Made by a program: the position numbers and the translations under genes. The notes beneath the pieces were generated by a model. It searched no databases, was not told the origin of the DNA, and was given only the letters and a program-made list of their open reading frames with translations. Shown one piece after another: positions 31,362 through 37,757 of a DNA stretch of 64,000 nucleotides (positions are counted from its first letter, which is position 1; each line of letters starts with the position of its first letter). This DNA is from VRUE01 sp963753585 (lineage in GTDB: Bacteria > Actinomycetota > Thermoleophilia > Solirubrobacterales > 70-9): assembly GCA_963753585.1 (NCBI GenBank), contig CAVWCU010000002.1, forward strand, positions 248,001 to 312,000, in the 5' to 3' direction.

Positions 31362-32450
31362 ATGGACCGACCGCGAATCAAGCGCACGACCCAGAAACTG
31401 GATGCGCCCAACGGCGACCTCTACCTGTTGCGGCCAAGTGCCGGCGCCGACATCCACATCGAGAAGCCCGGCAAGGCCGGCAGAGCGCTTCTCGACGCCC
31501 TCGACGGTACCCGCACACGCGAGCAACTGATCGAGGAGTTCGGCGAGGATGACGTCTGCGACCTGCTCGCCCAGTTCGAGGAGCTGGGGGTAGTCGAGGA
31601 CGCCGCCGACGACGAGAGGATCGCCGAGAAGGTCTTCGAGCGCTTCGACCGTCAGCTTCGTTACTTCAGCGACATCTCGAGCGGCCCGACCGCGTCCGAG
31701 TGCCAGGAAAGGCTCGAAACCGCGAAAGTCGCGGTCCTGGGCGTTGGCGGACTCGGCGGCTGGTCGGCCCTGAACCTGGCCTGCTGTGGAGTCGGCGAGA
31801 TGCTGCTGCTCGACTTCGACCGGGTCGAGCTGAGCAACCTCAACCGCCAGGTCCTCTATAGCGAGGCCGATATCGGGCGCTTCAAGGCGGAGGCCTCGGC
31901 CGAGCGCCTGAGCGGGTTCAACTCCTCAATCAAGATCGAGGCACGGGTGCAGAAGCTCGACAGCGAAGCGGCGGTCGCCGAGACCGTCGCCGGTTACGAC
32001 ATGGTGATCGACGCCTGTGACTGGCCCGCCCATGACATCGAGCACTGGATCAACTCGGCCTGCTTCGCAACCGGCGTTCCCTTCATCGCGATGAGCCACT
32101 TCCCGCCGGTCGCCAGGGTCGGGCCGCTGTACGTGCCGGGGGTGACCGGGTGCTTCGCCTGCCAGGAGGCCGGCTACAGGCGCACTTACCCGCTCTTCGA
32201 CGTGGCGATGGAGCAGCAGCGAGGCCACACCTCCCCCGCGGCCACGCTGGGGCCGGCGTGCGGCCTGATCGGCGGCCAGGTCGGCCTCGACGTGATGCAC
32301 CACCTGACCGGCCTCGCCCGTCCCTCAACGCTGGGCGCCGGCCACATCTACGATCTGCGGACGATGGCGGTGGAACGGGAGCCGGTAGTACCCGAGCCCG
32401 ACTGCCCGATCTGCGCCGAGGCGCGGAGATCGAGCCGGGCGCGCGCTTAG
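31362..32450 (+). CDS. E1/ThiF-like adenylyltransferase with N-terminal RRE/PqqD-like domain
   Basis: A 362-residue enzyme. Residues about 12-80 (LDAPNGDLYLLRPSAGAD, LLDALDGTRTREQLIEEFG) look like the PqqD/RRE fold that binds leader peptides. Residues 120-320 are an E1-like domain with nucleotide loop LGVGGLGGWSALNLA (about 126-140), acidic DFDRVELSNLNRQVLYSEAD with the conserved Asn and Arg, and IDACDWP. Two CxxC pairs (264-267 CFAC, 348-351 CPIC) would hold the structural zinc. Such fusions adenylate peptide C termini or act as leader-binding partners in RiPP pathways. The ATG at 31362 follows AAGGAGG. No cyclodehydratase or protease gene is nearby. Confidence 0.87.
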   Translation: MDRPRIKRTTQKLDAPNGDLYLLRPSAGADIHIEKPGKAGRALLDALDGTRTREQLIEEFGEDDVCDLLAQFEELGVVEDAADDERIAEKVFERFDRQLRYFSDISSGPTASECQERLETAKVAVLGVGGLGGWSALNLACCGVGEMLLLDFDRVELSNLNRQVLYSEADIGRFKAEASAERLSGFNSSIKIEARVQKLDSEAAVAETVAGYDMVIDACDWPAHDIEHWINSACFATGVPFIAMSHFPPVARVGPLYVPGVTGCFACQEAGYRRTYPLFDVAMEQQRGHTSPAATLGPACGLIGGQVGLDVMHHLTGLARPSTLGAGHIYDLRTMAVEREPVVPEPDCPICAEARRSSRARA

Positions 32451-32502
32451 GCGTGGCGGAGCGGGGCGGCACCACCGCCTCGCTCCTACAATGTCCCAAC
32501 CC

Positions 32503-32575
32503 GCCGACGTAGCTCAGCTGGTAGAGCACTTCACTCGTAATGAAGGGGTCCCCGGTTCAAATCCGGGCGTCGGCT
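32503..32575 (+). tRNA. tRNA-Thr (anticodon CGT)
   Basis: 73 bases: acceptor GCCGACG / CGTCGGC, D-arm TAGCTCAGCTGGTAGAGC, anticodon loop CTCGTAA giving CGT, T-arm CCGGTTCAAATCCGG, discriminator T at 32575. CCA is not encoded. Confidence 0.95.
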
Positions 32576-32591
32576 CTGGCTCGCGGCCGTT

Positions 32592-33299
32592 TCAGGCCTT
32601 CTGGCCTTCGAACTTGTAGCCGACGCCCCGCACGGTGACTACGAGTTCCGGGCGCTGGGGGTCGCGCTCTACCTTCTGGCGAAGGTTCGAGATATGGACG
32701 TCGCAGGCGCGCTCGTCGCCGTCGAACTCGGTCTGCCAGAGCTCCTCCATGATCTGACGGCGGGCGAAGACCTCGCCCGGGCGGCTGACGAGGAGGCGCA
32801 GGAGCTGGAACTCCGAGCGGGTCAGGTTGATCGGCACCTCGCGGACCATGGCGACGTGGCGGACGAGGTCGATCGCCACCGGCCCGGCTTCGATCCGCAC
32901 GGCTTGGTTGAGCGGGCCGCGGTCGAGCTCGCGGCGGCGCAGTTGGGCACGCACGCGGCCGAGCAGCTCGCGGACGGAGAAGGGCTTGGTCACGTAGTCG
33001 TCGGCGCCGACCTCGAGCCCGACCACCTTGTCGACCTCGGCGTCCTTGGCGGTGAGGACGATGATCGGCACGGCGCTGCGGGAGCGAACCTCGCGACAGA
33101 TGTCGAGGCCGCTGGGCCCCGGCATCATGATGTCGAGGATCAGCAGGTCGTAGGGGACGGTGTCGCCGCTTACTTTTTCGGCGGCTTCGGTGCCGTCGGC
33201 CGCGACGTCGACGTCAAAGCCGTCCTGGGCGAGCGCGTAGCCGACCGACTCGCGGACGGAGGGCTCGTCGTCGGCCACGAGTATGCGCCCGATGCTCAT
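32592..33299 (-). CDS. OmpR/PhoB-family response regulator
   Basis: A 235-residue regulator. Receiver: ILVADDEPSVRES (acidic pair), LLILDIMMPGPSG (phospho-Asp), VLTAKDAEVDKV (Thr) and DDYVTKPFSVREL (Lys). The C-terminal winged helix has LTRSEFQLLRLLVSRPGEVF, the transactivation loop and VHISNLRQKVERDP, then VRGVGYKF. The ATG at 33299 follows GGGAGGA. It lies 160 bases downstream of its likely partner kinase on the same strand, with a hairpin at 33367-33391 in between. Resembles RegX3/PhoP-type phosphate or envelope regulators. Confidence 0.92.
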   Translation of the reverse strand: MSIGRILVADDEPSVRESVGYALAQDGFDVDVAADGTEAAEKVSGDTVPYDLLILDIMMPGPSGLDICREVRSRSAVPIIVLTAKDAEVDKVVGLEVGADDYVTKPFSVRELLGRVRAQLRRRELDRGPLNQAVRIEAGPVAIDLVRHVAMVREVPINLTRSEFQLLRLLVSRPGEVFARRQIMEELWQTEFDGDERACDVHISNLRQKVERDPQRPELVVTVRGVGYKFEGQKA

Positions 33300-33366
33300 G
33301 TGGTCCTCCCGGTAAGTCCGGTGTCGATTTGGCGAGCGAAAACCGAGCACGCCGCGGACGCAGGGA

Positions 33367-33391
33367 GGCCGAATAGTTCCACTATTTGGCC
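33367..33391. repeat. Short hairpin between kinase and response regulator
   Basis: GGCCGAATAGT (33367-33377) pairs with ACTATTTGGCC (33381-33391) around TCC, with one G-T wobble. The core CCGAATAG is shared with the hairpin at 37699-37721. It may cut transcription between the two genes or stabilise the regulator mRNA. Confidence 0.5.
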
Positions 33392-33459
33392 GACCGAGGA
33401 CAAAGGCGGGCGAAGGTTTGCAGCCGCCAAATCGGTGCCGGAATTTGCCGGGTGGACCA

Positions 33460-34761
33460 CTAGGCCACCGGGGTCGGGCTCGGCTGGGCGATGGGTAGGC
33501 GAACCCAGAAGGTGCTGCCCTCCCCCTCGGTCGAGGTGGCGCCGATCTGGCCGCCCATCACGTCGACCATCCGCCTGGCGATCGCCAGGCCGAGGCCGAA
33601 GCCCTCCTGCTTGCGGGTCTCGCTGCGACGGTAGAAGCGCTCGAAGACGCGCTCGATCTCCGCCGCGGGAATGCCCGTTCCTGTGTCGATGACTTCCATG
33701 ATCACGTTCGTCTCGCTGTCGCGACGGCCGCGAACCGTAACGGTGCCGGGGGGTGGCGTGTTCTTGAACGCGTTCGTGAGCAGGCCGATCATCACCTGAC
33801 GCAGCAGGGTCGGGTCCCCCTTGGCGGCCAGATCGGGCTCGGCCTCGACGACGAGGTCGATGTGCTTGGGCGGCTCGACCGCGGCAACGACGTCCCGGAT
33901 CGCGACCGGCACGTCGACCACCTCGGTCTCCCCCGTCCCGACCGACTCGACCCGGGCGAGGGTGAGCAACGACTGCGTGAGGCGATTCATCCGCTCGGCG
34001 TCCTCGCCGAGGCGGGTGAGGAAGTGGTCACGAGCCCGAGGGTCGTCCTTGGCGCCGCTCTGCAGCACCTCGATCGCGCCGGAGATCCCGGCCAGCGGGT
34101 TGCGCAGCTCGTGGGCGGCGTTGGAGACGAAGTCGGCTTCGGCGAACTCGCGCCGCATCTCTTCGGTGCGATCGCGGACGACGGCGAGGACAGCTCGCTC
34201 GCCGGGCAGGGCGCGCGCCTGCATCGCGTAGGCGCGGTCGCCGATCCGCAGCGCCGGGTGAGCGGCAAAGCCGACCTCGGCGGCGCGCCGGAGCTGGGGC
34301 AGCATCGCCTCCGGCGGGCGACCGCCGTCGAGCAGCTCCACCGCGGCGCTGTTTGAGAAGCGCACCGGGCCCTCGTCGTCGACCACCATCACCGCGTCGG
34401 TGAGGCCGTCGAAGATCGCCTCGAGCTTGTTGCGGTCGGCGGTGAGCACGCCGAAGCTCTCTTTGAGCGAGGCGCGCATCGACTCCAGGGCGCGCGTGAG
34501 GTCACCGATCTCGTCGTCGGGCCCGGAGACCTTCAACGGCACGTCGAAGGATCCCGCGGCCATCTCCCCTGCGGCCTGGGCCAGGCGAGAGACGCGGTGG
34601 GAGATCGCGACCGCGATCAGGAATCCGGCGAGGACGCCGATCAAGACCGACACGACCAGGGCACGCTGGTCGTCGCCGAAGAGGTAGACGGCGAAGGCGG
34701 TGATCAGCGAGACGGCCGCGAACGCGCCGCCGAGCCACAGCCTCATCCCGATCCTTCTCAT
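33460..34761 (-). CDS. PhoR-like sensor histidine kinase
   Basis: A 433-residue kinase. Two N-terminal membrane helices (residues about 8-28 and 34-53) with almost no external loop, HAMP domain HRVSRLAQAAGEMAAGSFDV, PAS domain about 105-205, then the H-box FVSNAAHELRNPLAGISGA with the phosphorylated His, N-box QVMIGLLTNAFKNTPPPG, G1 VIDTGTGIP, F-box ERVFERFYR and G2 GFGLGLAIARRMVDVMGGQ. The near absence of a periplasmic loop suggests it senses membrane or cytoplasmic signals through the PAS domain, as PhoR can. Confidence 0.92.
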   Translation of the reverse strand: MRRIGMRLWLGGAFAAVSLITAFAVYLFGDDQRALVVSVLIGVLAGFLIAVAISHRVSRLAQAAGEMAAGSFDVPLKVSGPDDEIGDLTRALESMRASLKESFGVLTADRNKLEAIFDGLTDAVMVVDDEGPVRFSNSAAVELLDGGRPPEAMLPQLRRAAEVGFAAHPALRIGDRAYAMQARALPGERAVLAVVRDRTEEMRREFAEADFVSNAAHELRNPLAGISGAIEVLQSGAKDDPRARDHFLTRLGEDAERMNRLTQSLLTLARVESVGTGETEVVDVPVAIRDVVAAVEPPKHIDLVVEAEPDLAAKGDPTLLRQVMIGLLTNAFKNTPPPGTVTVRGRRDSETNVIMEVIDTGTGIPAAEIERVFERFYRRSETRKQEGFGLGLAIARRMVDVMGGQIGATSTEGEGSTFWVRLPIAQPSPTPVA

Positions 34762-34795
34762 GAGCAGTTACTAACACAAACGCCGTTTCGGCAGC

Positions 34796-34840
34796 CGTGT
34801 CTGAGCTTAGCCACGATATTCCGTGGGAAACTCAGACACG
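34796..34840. repeat. Two-level stem-loop between divergent genes
   Basis: Outer arms CGTGTCTGAG (34796-34805) and CTCAGACACG (34831-34840) enclose a second stem CCACG / CGTGG (34811-34815, 34822-34826). It lies between the divergent kinase and glycosyltransferase genes, so it is not a terminator of either. Confidence 0.55.
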
Positions 34841-34889
34841 CCCCTTGGGGTGGGTTGGGGCCGCCGGGCCTTCATGGGAGAATCGGCGG

Positions 34890-35618
34890 GTGCGAACCCT
34901 GGTGTTCATTCCCGCCTGGAACGAGGAGGACTCGGTCGTCGCGGTGATCGCGGACGTGCGCGAGCGCATGCCCGGGGCCGACATCCTGGTGATCGACGAC
35001 GGCTCGGCCGACGAAACCGCGGCGCGAGCACGCGCGGCAGGCGCCCTGGTCGCATCGCTGCCCTTCAACCAGGGGCTCGGCGCGGCGCTGCAGACCGGCT
35101 ACCTGCACGCACTGCGCGAAGGCTATGACTTCTGCGCGCACCTCGACGCCGACGGCCAGCACCCCCCGGCCGAGGTGGCGAGGCTGCTGGAGGTCGTCCG
35201 CACCGACCGCGCCGACCTGGTGATCGGCTCGCGCTATCGCGACCCCGGCCCGGCCGAGAGCGACGACTACAAGGCGACGATCTCCCGCCGGATCGGCATC
35301 GGCGTGTTCCGCTTCTTCCTCACCCTGGCGACGCGCCAGCGCTTCACCGACACGACCAGCGGCATGCGCGCCGCGAACCGCAGGGTGATGGCGCTGTTCA
35401 GCGAGCGCTACTCGCCCGACTTCGCCGAGATCGAGTCGCTGCAGCTGGCCGTGCGCGAAGGGCTGCGGGTCGAGGAGGTGCCGGTGCGGATGCTCGAGCG
35501 GGCGGGGGGAGCCTCTTTCCTGACGCCGGTGCGCTCTGCGTTCTTCATCTTCAAGGGGTTGATCGTGCTGCTGGTCGGGCAGTTCCGGCCCCGGCGCAGC
35601 GCCGAGGCGAGACGATGA
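34890..35618 (+). CDS. Glycosyltransferase family 2
   Basis: A 242-residue GT-A enzyme. VFIPAWNEEDSVVAVI is the nucleotide-sugar-binding start, LVIDDGSADETAARARAAG the second, and CAHLDADGQHPPAE holds the DXD-type acidic motif. It resembles polyprenyl-phosphate mannosyl/glucosyl synthases that lack membrane helices. The GTG at 34890 follows GGGAG and starts just before the conserved fold; the frame is also open upstream through the stem-loop. It overlaps the DUF2304 gene (ATGA). Confidence 0.88.
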   Translation: MRTLVFIPAWNEEDSVVAVIADVRERMPGADILVIDDGSADETAARARAAGALVASLPFNQGLGAALQTGYLHALREGYDFCAHLDADGQHPPAEVARLLEVVRTDRADLVIGSRYRDPGPAESDDYKATISRRIGIGVFRFFLTLATRQRFTDTTSGMRAANRRVMALFSERYSPDFAEIESLQLAVREGLRVEEVPVRMLERAGGASFLTPVRSAFFIFKGLIVLLVGQFRPRRSAEARR

Positions 35619-36049
35619 GCGCGTTCGTGTTTTTGGCCGCCACCCAGGGGCCCAAGGTCCACCTCACCGCGCAGACGCGGATCATCGCGGCGGTCCTGGC
35701 GATCGCCTTCATGGTCCTGATCCTCGAGCTGATCCGCCGCGACCGCCTCCAGGAGCGCTACAGCGTCGTCTGGTTCGTCGCCGGGCTGGGGATGCTGGCG
35801 GGAGCCGCCTTCCCGGGCCTGCTGGAGCTGGTTGCCGACGCGATGGGCGTGCGCGACACCAACGTCGCCCTCTTCTCGATCGTGCTGCTGTTCCTGCTCG
35901 GGCTGGCGCTCAACTTCAGCGCGATCATGTCGCGCCAAGCAGCGCAGATAACGCGGCTGGCTCAAGAGCGGGCGCTGGAGAAGGTGCGCGAGCAGGCCGG
36001 CTCAGGCGAAAACGGCAGCGAGGCGAAACGCGAGCGCCTCGAGAGCTAG
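35615..36049 (+). CDS. DUF2304 family membrane protein
   Basis: A 144-residue protein with three membrane helices (TRIIAAVLAIAFMVLILELI, VVWFVAGLGMLAGAAFPGLL, IVLLFLLGLALNFSAIM) and a charged C-terminal coiled region, matching DUF2304. Genes of this family typically sit next to GT2 glycosyltransferases, as here, and may anchor or regulate them. Its 3' end overlaps the holB 3' end on the opposite strand by 48 bases, so both C termini are encoded by the same DNA. Confidence 0.85.
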   Translation: MSAFVFLAATQGPKVHLTAQTRIIAAVLAIAFMVLILELIRRDRLQERYSVVWFVAGLGMLAGAAFPGLLELVADAMGVRDTNVALFSIVLLFLLGLALNFSAIMSRQAAQITRLAQERALEKVREQAGSGENGSEAKRERLES

Positions 36050-37081
36050 CTCCTCGGAGACGTTGAGGTCGAGGCGGCGGCGGGTGTCCTGGACCAGCTC
36101 GGCGCCGCGACGGGCACGGGAGGGATCAAGCCCGGCGGCGCAAGTTCGCAGCTCGGCGATTCGATCCTGGTTGTAGACGACTTCTGGAGCACCGGAAGCT
36201 GTGGCGGCAAGGTCCCGAAACCAGCTCGCGGTGAGCTCGAGGGCAAGGTCGAGCGTCTCAGTTCTGCGGCGGCGTCCGGCGCGCTTCGCTTCATCGGTGA
36301 TGTCCTTGGTGCTGCGCTTGATTCCTGCTTCGGCTTCCTCCTCCAGGACCTTGCGGGTGGTCTCTTCGGCTTCCTCGCCGGCTGCCTCGGCGGATTTGAG
36401 TAGCTGGGTCCAGGGGGAGTCCCCCCCGACGGCCCCTCCCATTTCGAGCGCCGCGACTCGGAGCGCGCGGCCTGAGTCCGAAAGGAGGAAGCGGGCCCGG
36501 GCGACATCGCCGGCGGAAAGGCGGGCTGCGGCTGCGAGTTCGTCCGGGGAGCCGTCGCCAGAAAGCTGAGCTTCGATGGCGTCGGGTGGGGGCGGGGCAA
36601 AGTCGATCGGCTGGCAGCGGGACGCGATGGTCTCGAGGAGCTGGGCGGGTTCGGCGGTGAGGAGGATCAGGTGAACGAAATCGGGGGGCTCCTCCAGGGT
36701 CTTCAGCAGGGCATTCTGGCTCTCGTCGCGCATCGACTCGGCTGACTCGATCACGAAGACTCGCTTCTCGCCCTCGAACGGGCGATAGGAAGCTGAGCGG
36801 ATCACCTTCTCGCGGACCTCCTCGACCATGTGCTGGGCACCGGGAGGTCGGAGCCAGACGAGGTCGGGGTGGGGCGAAGGGTCGAGCAGGGCGCGGCGGC
36901 GGGCGTCGTCGGGGTCGGGTGCACCGACGACGAGGATCTCCGCGGCGAAGGCCCGCGCGGCGGCGGCCTTCCCGGCCCCGCGCGGGCCGCGGAAGAGGTA
37001 CGCGTGCGACGGGCCCGACGCGAGTGCCGCGCTCAGCGCTACCCGAGCCCGCGGCTGGTGCTCAAGCGGCAGCTCGGGCAC
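36002..37081 (-). CDS. holB: DNA polymerase III subunit delta'
   Basis: A 359-residue AAA+ clamp-loader subunit. HAYLFRGPRGAGKAAAARAF is a modified P-loop, followed by PDLVWLRPPG, VFVIESAESMRDESQNALLK, TLEEPPDFVHLIL and ASRCQPIDFAP, all typical of delta'. The zinc-binding Cys cluster of many delta'/gamma subunits is missing. The GTG at 37081 overlaps the tmk 3' end by 20 bases; tmk-holB is a common gene order. The C-terminal third is long and charged. Confidence 0.9.
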   Translation of the reverse strand: MPELPLEHQPRARVALSAALASGPSHAYLFRGPRGAGKAAAARAFAAEILVVGAPDPDDARRRALLDPSPHPDLVWLRPPGAQHMVEEVREKVIRSASYRPFEGEKRVFVIESAESMRDESQNALLKTLEEPPDFVHLILLTAEPAQLLETIASRCQPIDFAPPPPDAIEAQLSGDGSPDELAAAARLSAGDVARARFLLSDSGRALRVAALEMGGAVGGDSPWTQLLKSAEAAGEEAEETTRKVLEEEAEAGIKRSTKDITDEAKRAGRRRRTETLDLALELTASWFRDLAATASGAPEVVYNQDRIAELRTCAAGLDPSRARRGAELVQDTRRRLDLNVSEELALEALAFRLAAVFA

Positions 37082-37655
37082 GCACCGCCTCCAGCACTCG
37101 TTCGTGGACCTCCTCGACGCTGCCGTCAGCATCCACGACAACGACGCGGTCGGAGGCGATCTTGGCGATCTCCTCGTAGGCCTCGGCGACGGCGCGCTGG
37201 AGCGCCAGGCCCTCGGACTCGAAGCGGTCCTCGCCCTCGGCGCGGGCGAGGCCGGTCTCGGGGTCCAGGCGCAAGAGCACGGTGACATCCGGCCAGAGGC
37301 CGTCGATCACCGTGTCGGTGAGCGAGAGCACGTGGCTGGTCCCCAGCTCTCGCGCGCCGCCCTGATAGGCGACGCTGGAATCGGCGAAGCGATCCGCCAC
37401 GACGTCCCTCCCAGCCTCCAGCGCCGGGCGGATCACGCGGCTGACCAGATCGGCGCGCGCCGCGGAGAAGAGCAGCAACTCGGCGAAGGGGTCGAGCTCG
37501 AGCGAGGGGTCGGCGAGCAGCTCGCGGATCCGCTCCGCCGCCTCGGTCCCACCGGGCTCGCGGATCAGCAGGGTCTCGGGGCCCAGCGCCTCGGCCAGCA
37601 GCTTCGCCTGCGTGCTCTTGCCTGAGCCGTCAATGCCCTCCAGCGAGACGAACAT
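37062..37655 (-). CDS. tmk: Thymidylate kinase
   Basis: A 197-residue dTMP kinase. P-loop FVSLEGIDGSGKSTQA, DR motif VVADRFADSSVAYQGGARELG and the LID region around GLARAEGEDRFESEG are present. The ATG at 37655 (MFVSLEGID) is preferred over an in-frame start nine codons upstream. It overlaps holB downstream. A short hairpin at 37699-37721 separates it from topA upstream. Confidence 0.93.
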   Translation of the reverse strand: MFVSLEGIDGSGKSTQAKLLAEALGPETLLIREPGGTEAAERIRELLADPSLELDPFAELLLFSAARADLVSRVIRPALEAGRDVVADRFADSSVAYQGGARELGTSHVLSLTDTVIDGLWPDVTVLLRLDPETGLARAEGEDRFESEGLALQRAVAEAYEEIAKIASDRVVVVDADGSVEEVHERVLEAVRARAAA

Positions 37656-37698
37656 CAAATGACGGCCCCAGATCGGCGCCATGCGGCGTCCTCAGTCG

Positions 37699-37721
37699 CC
37701 CGAATAGCGCTGCTATTCGGG
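37699..37721. repeat. Hairpin between topA and tmk
   Basis: CCCGAATAGC / GCTATTCGGG (37699-37708, 37712-37721) around GCT, a perfect 10-bp stem. The core CCGAATAG recurs at 33367-33391, also between two same-strand genes. Confidence 0.55.
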
Positions 37722-37757
37722 CTCCCTGCGTCCTTGCCTGGCGACGCCTGGGTCACG

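Noticed and set aside
31259..31552. Plus-strand frame overlapping the E1/ThiF start as a possible precursor peptide
   Set aside because: It runs far into the enzyme gene in another frame, has no ribosome site as good as the enzyme's AAGGAGG, and its sequence after the overlap is shadow-like.
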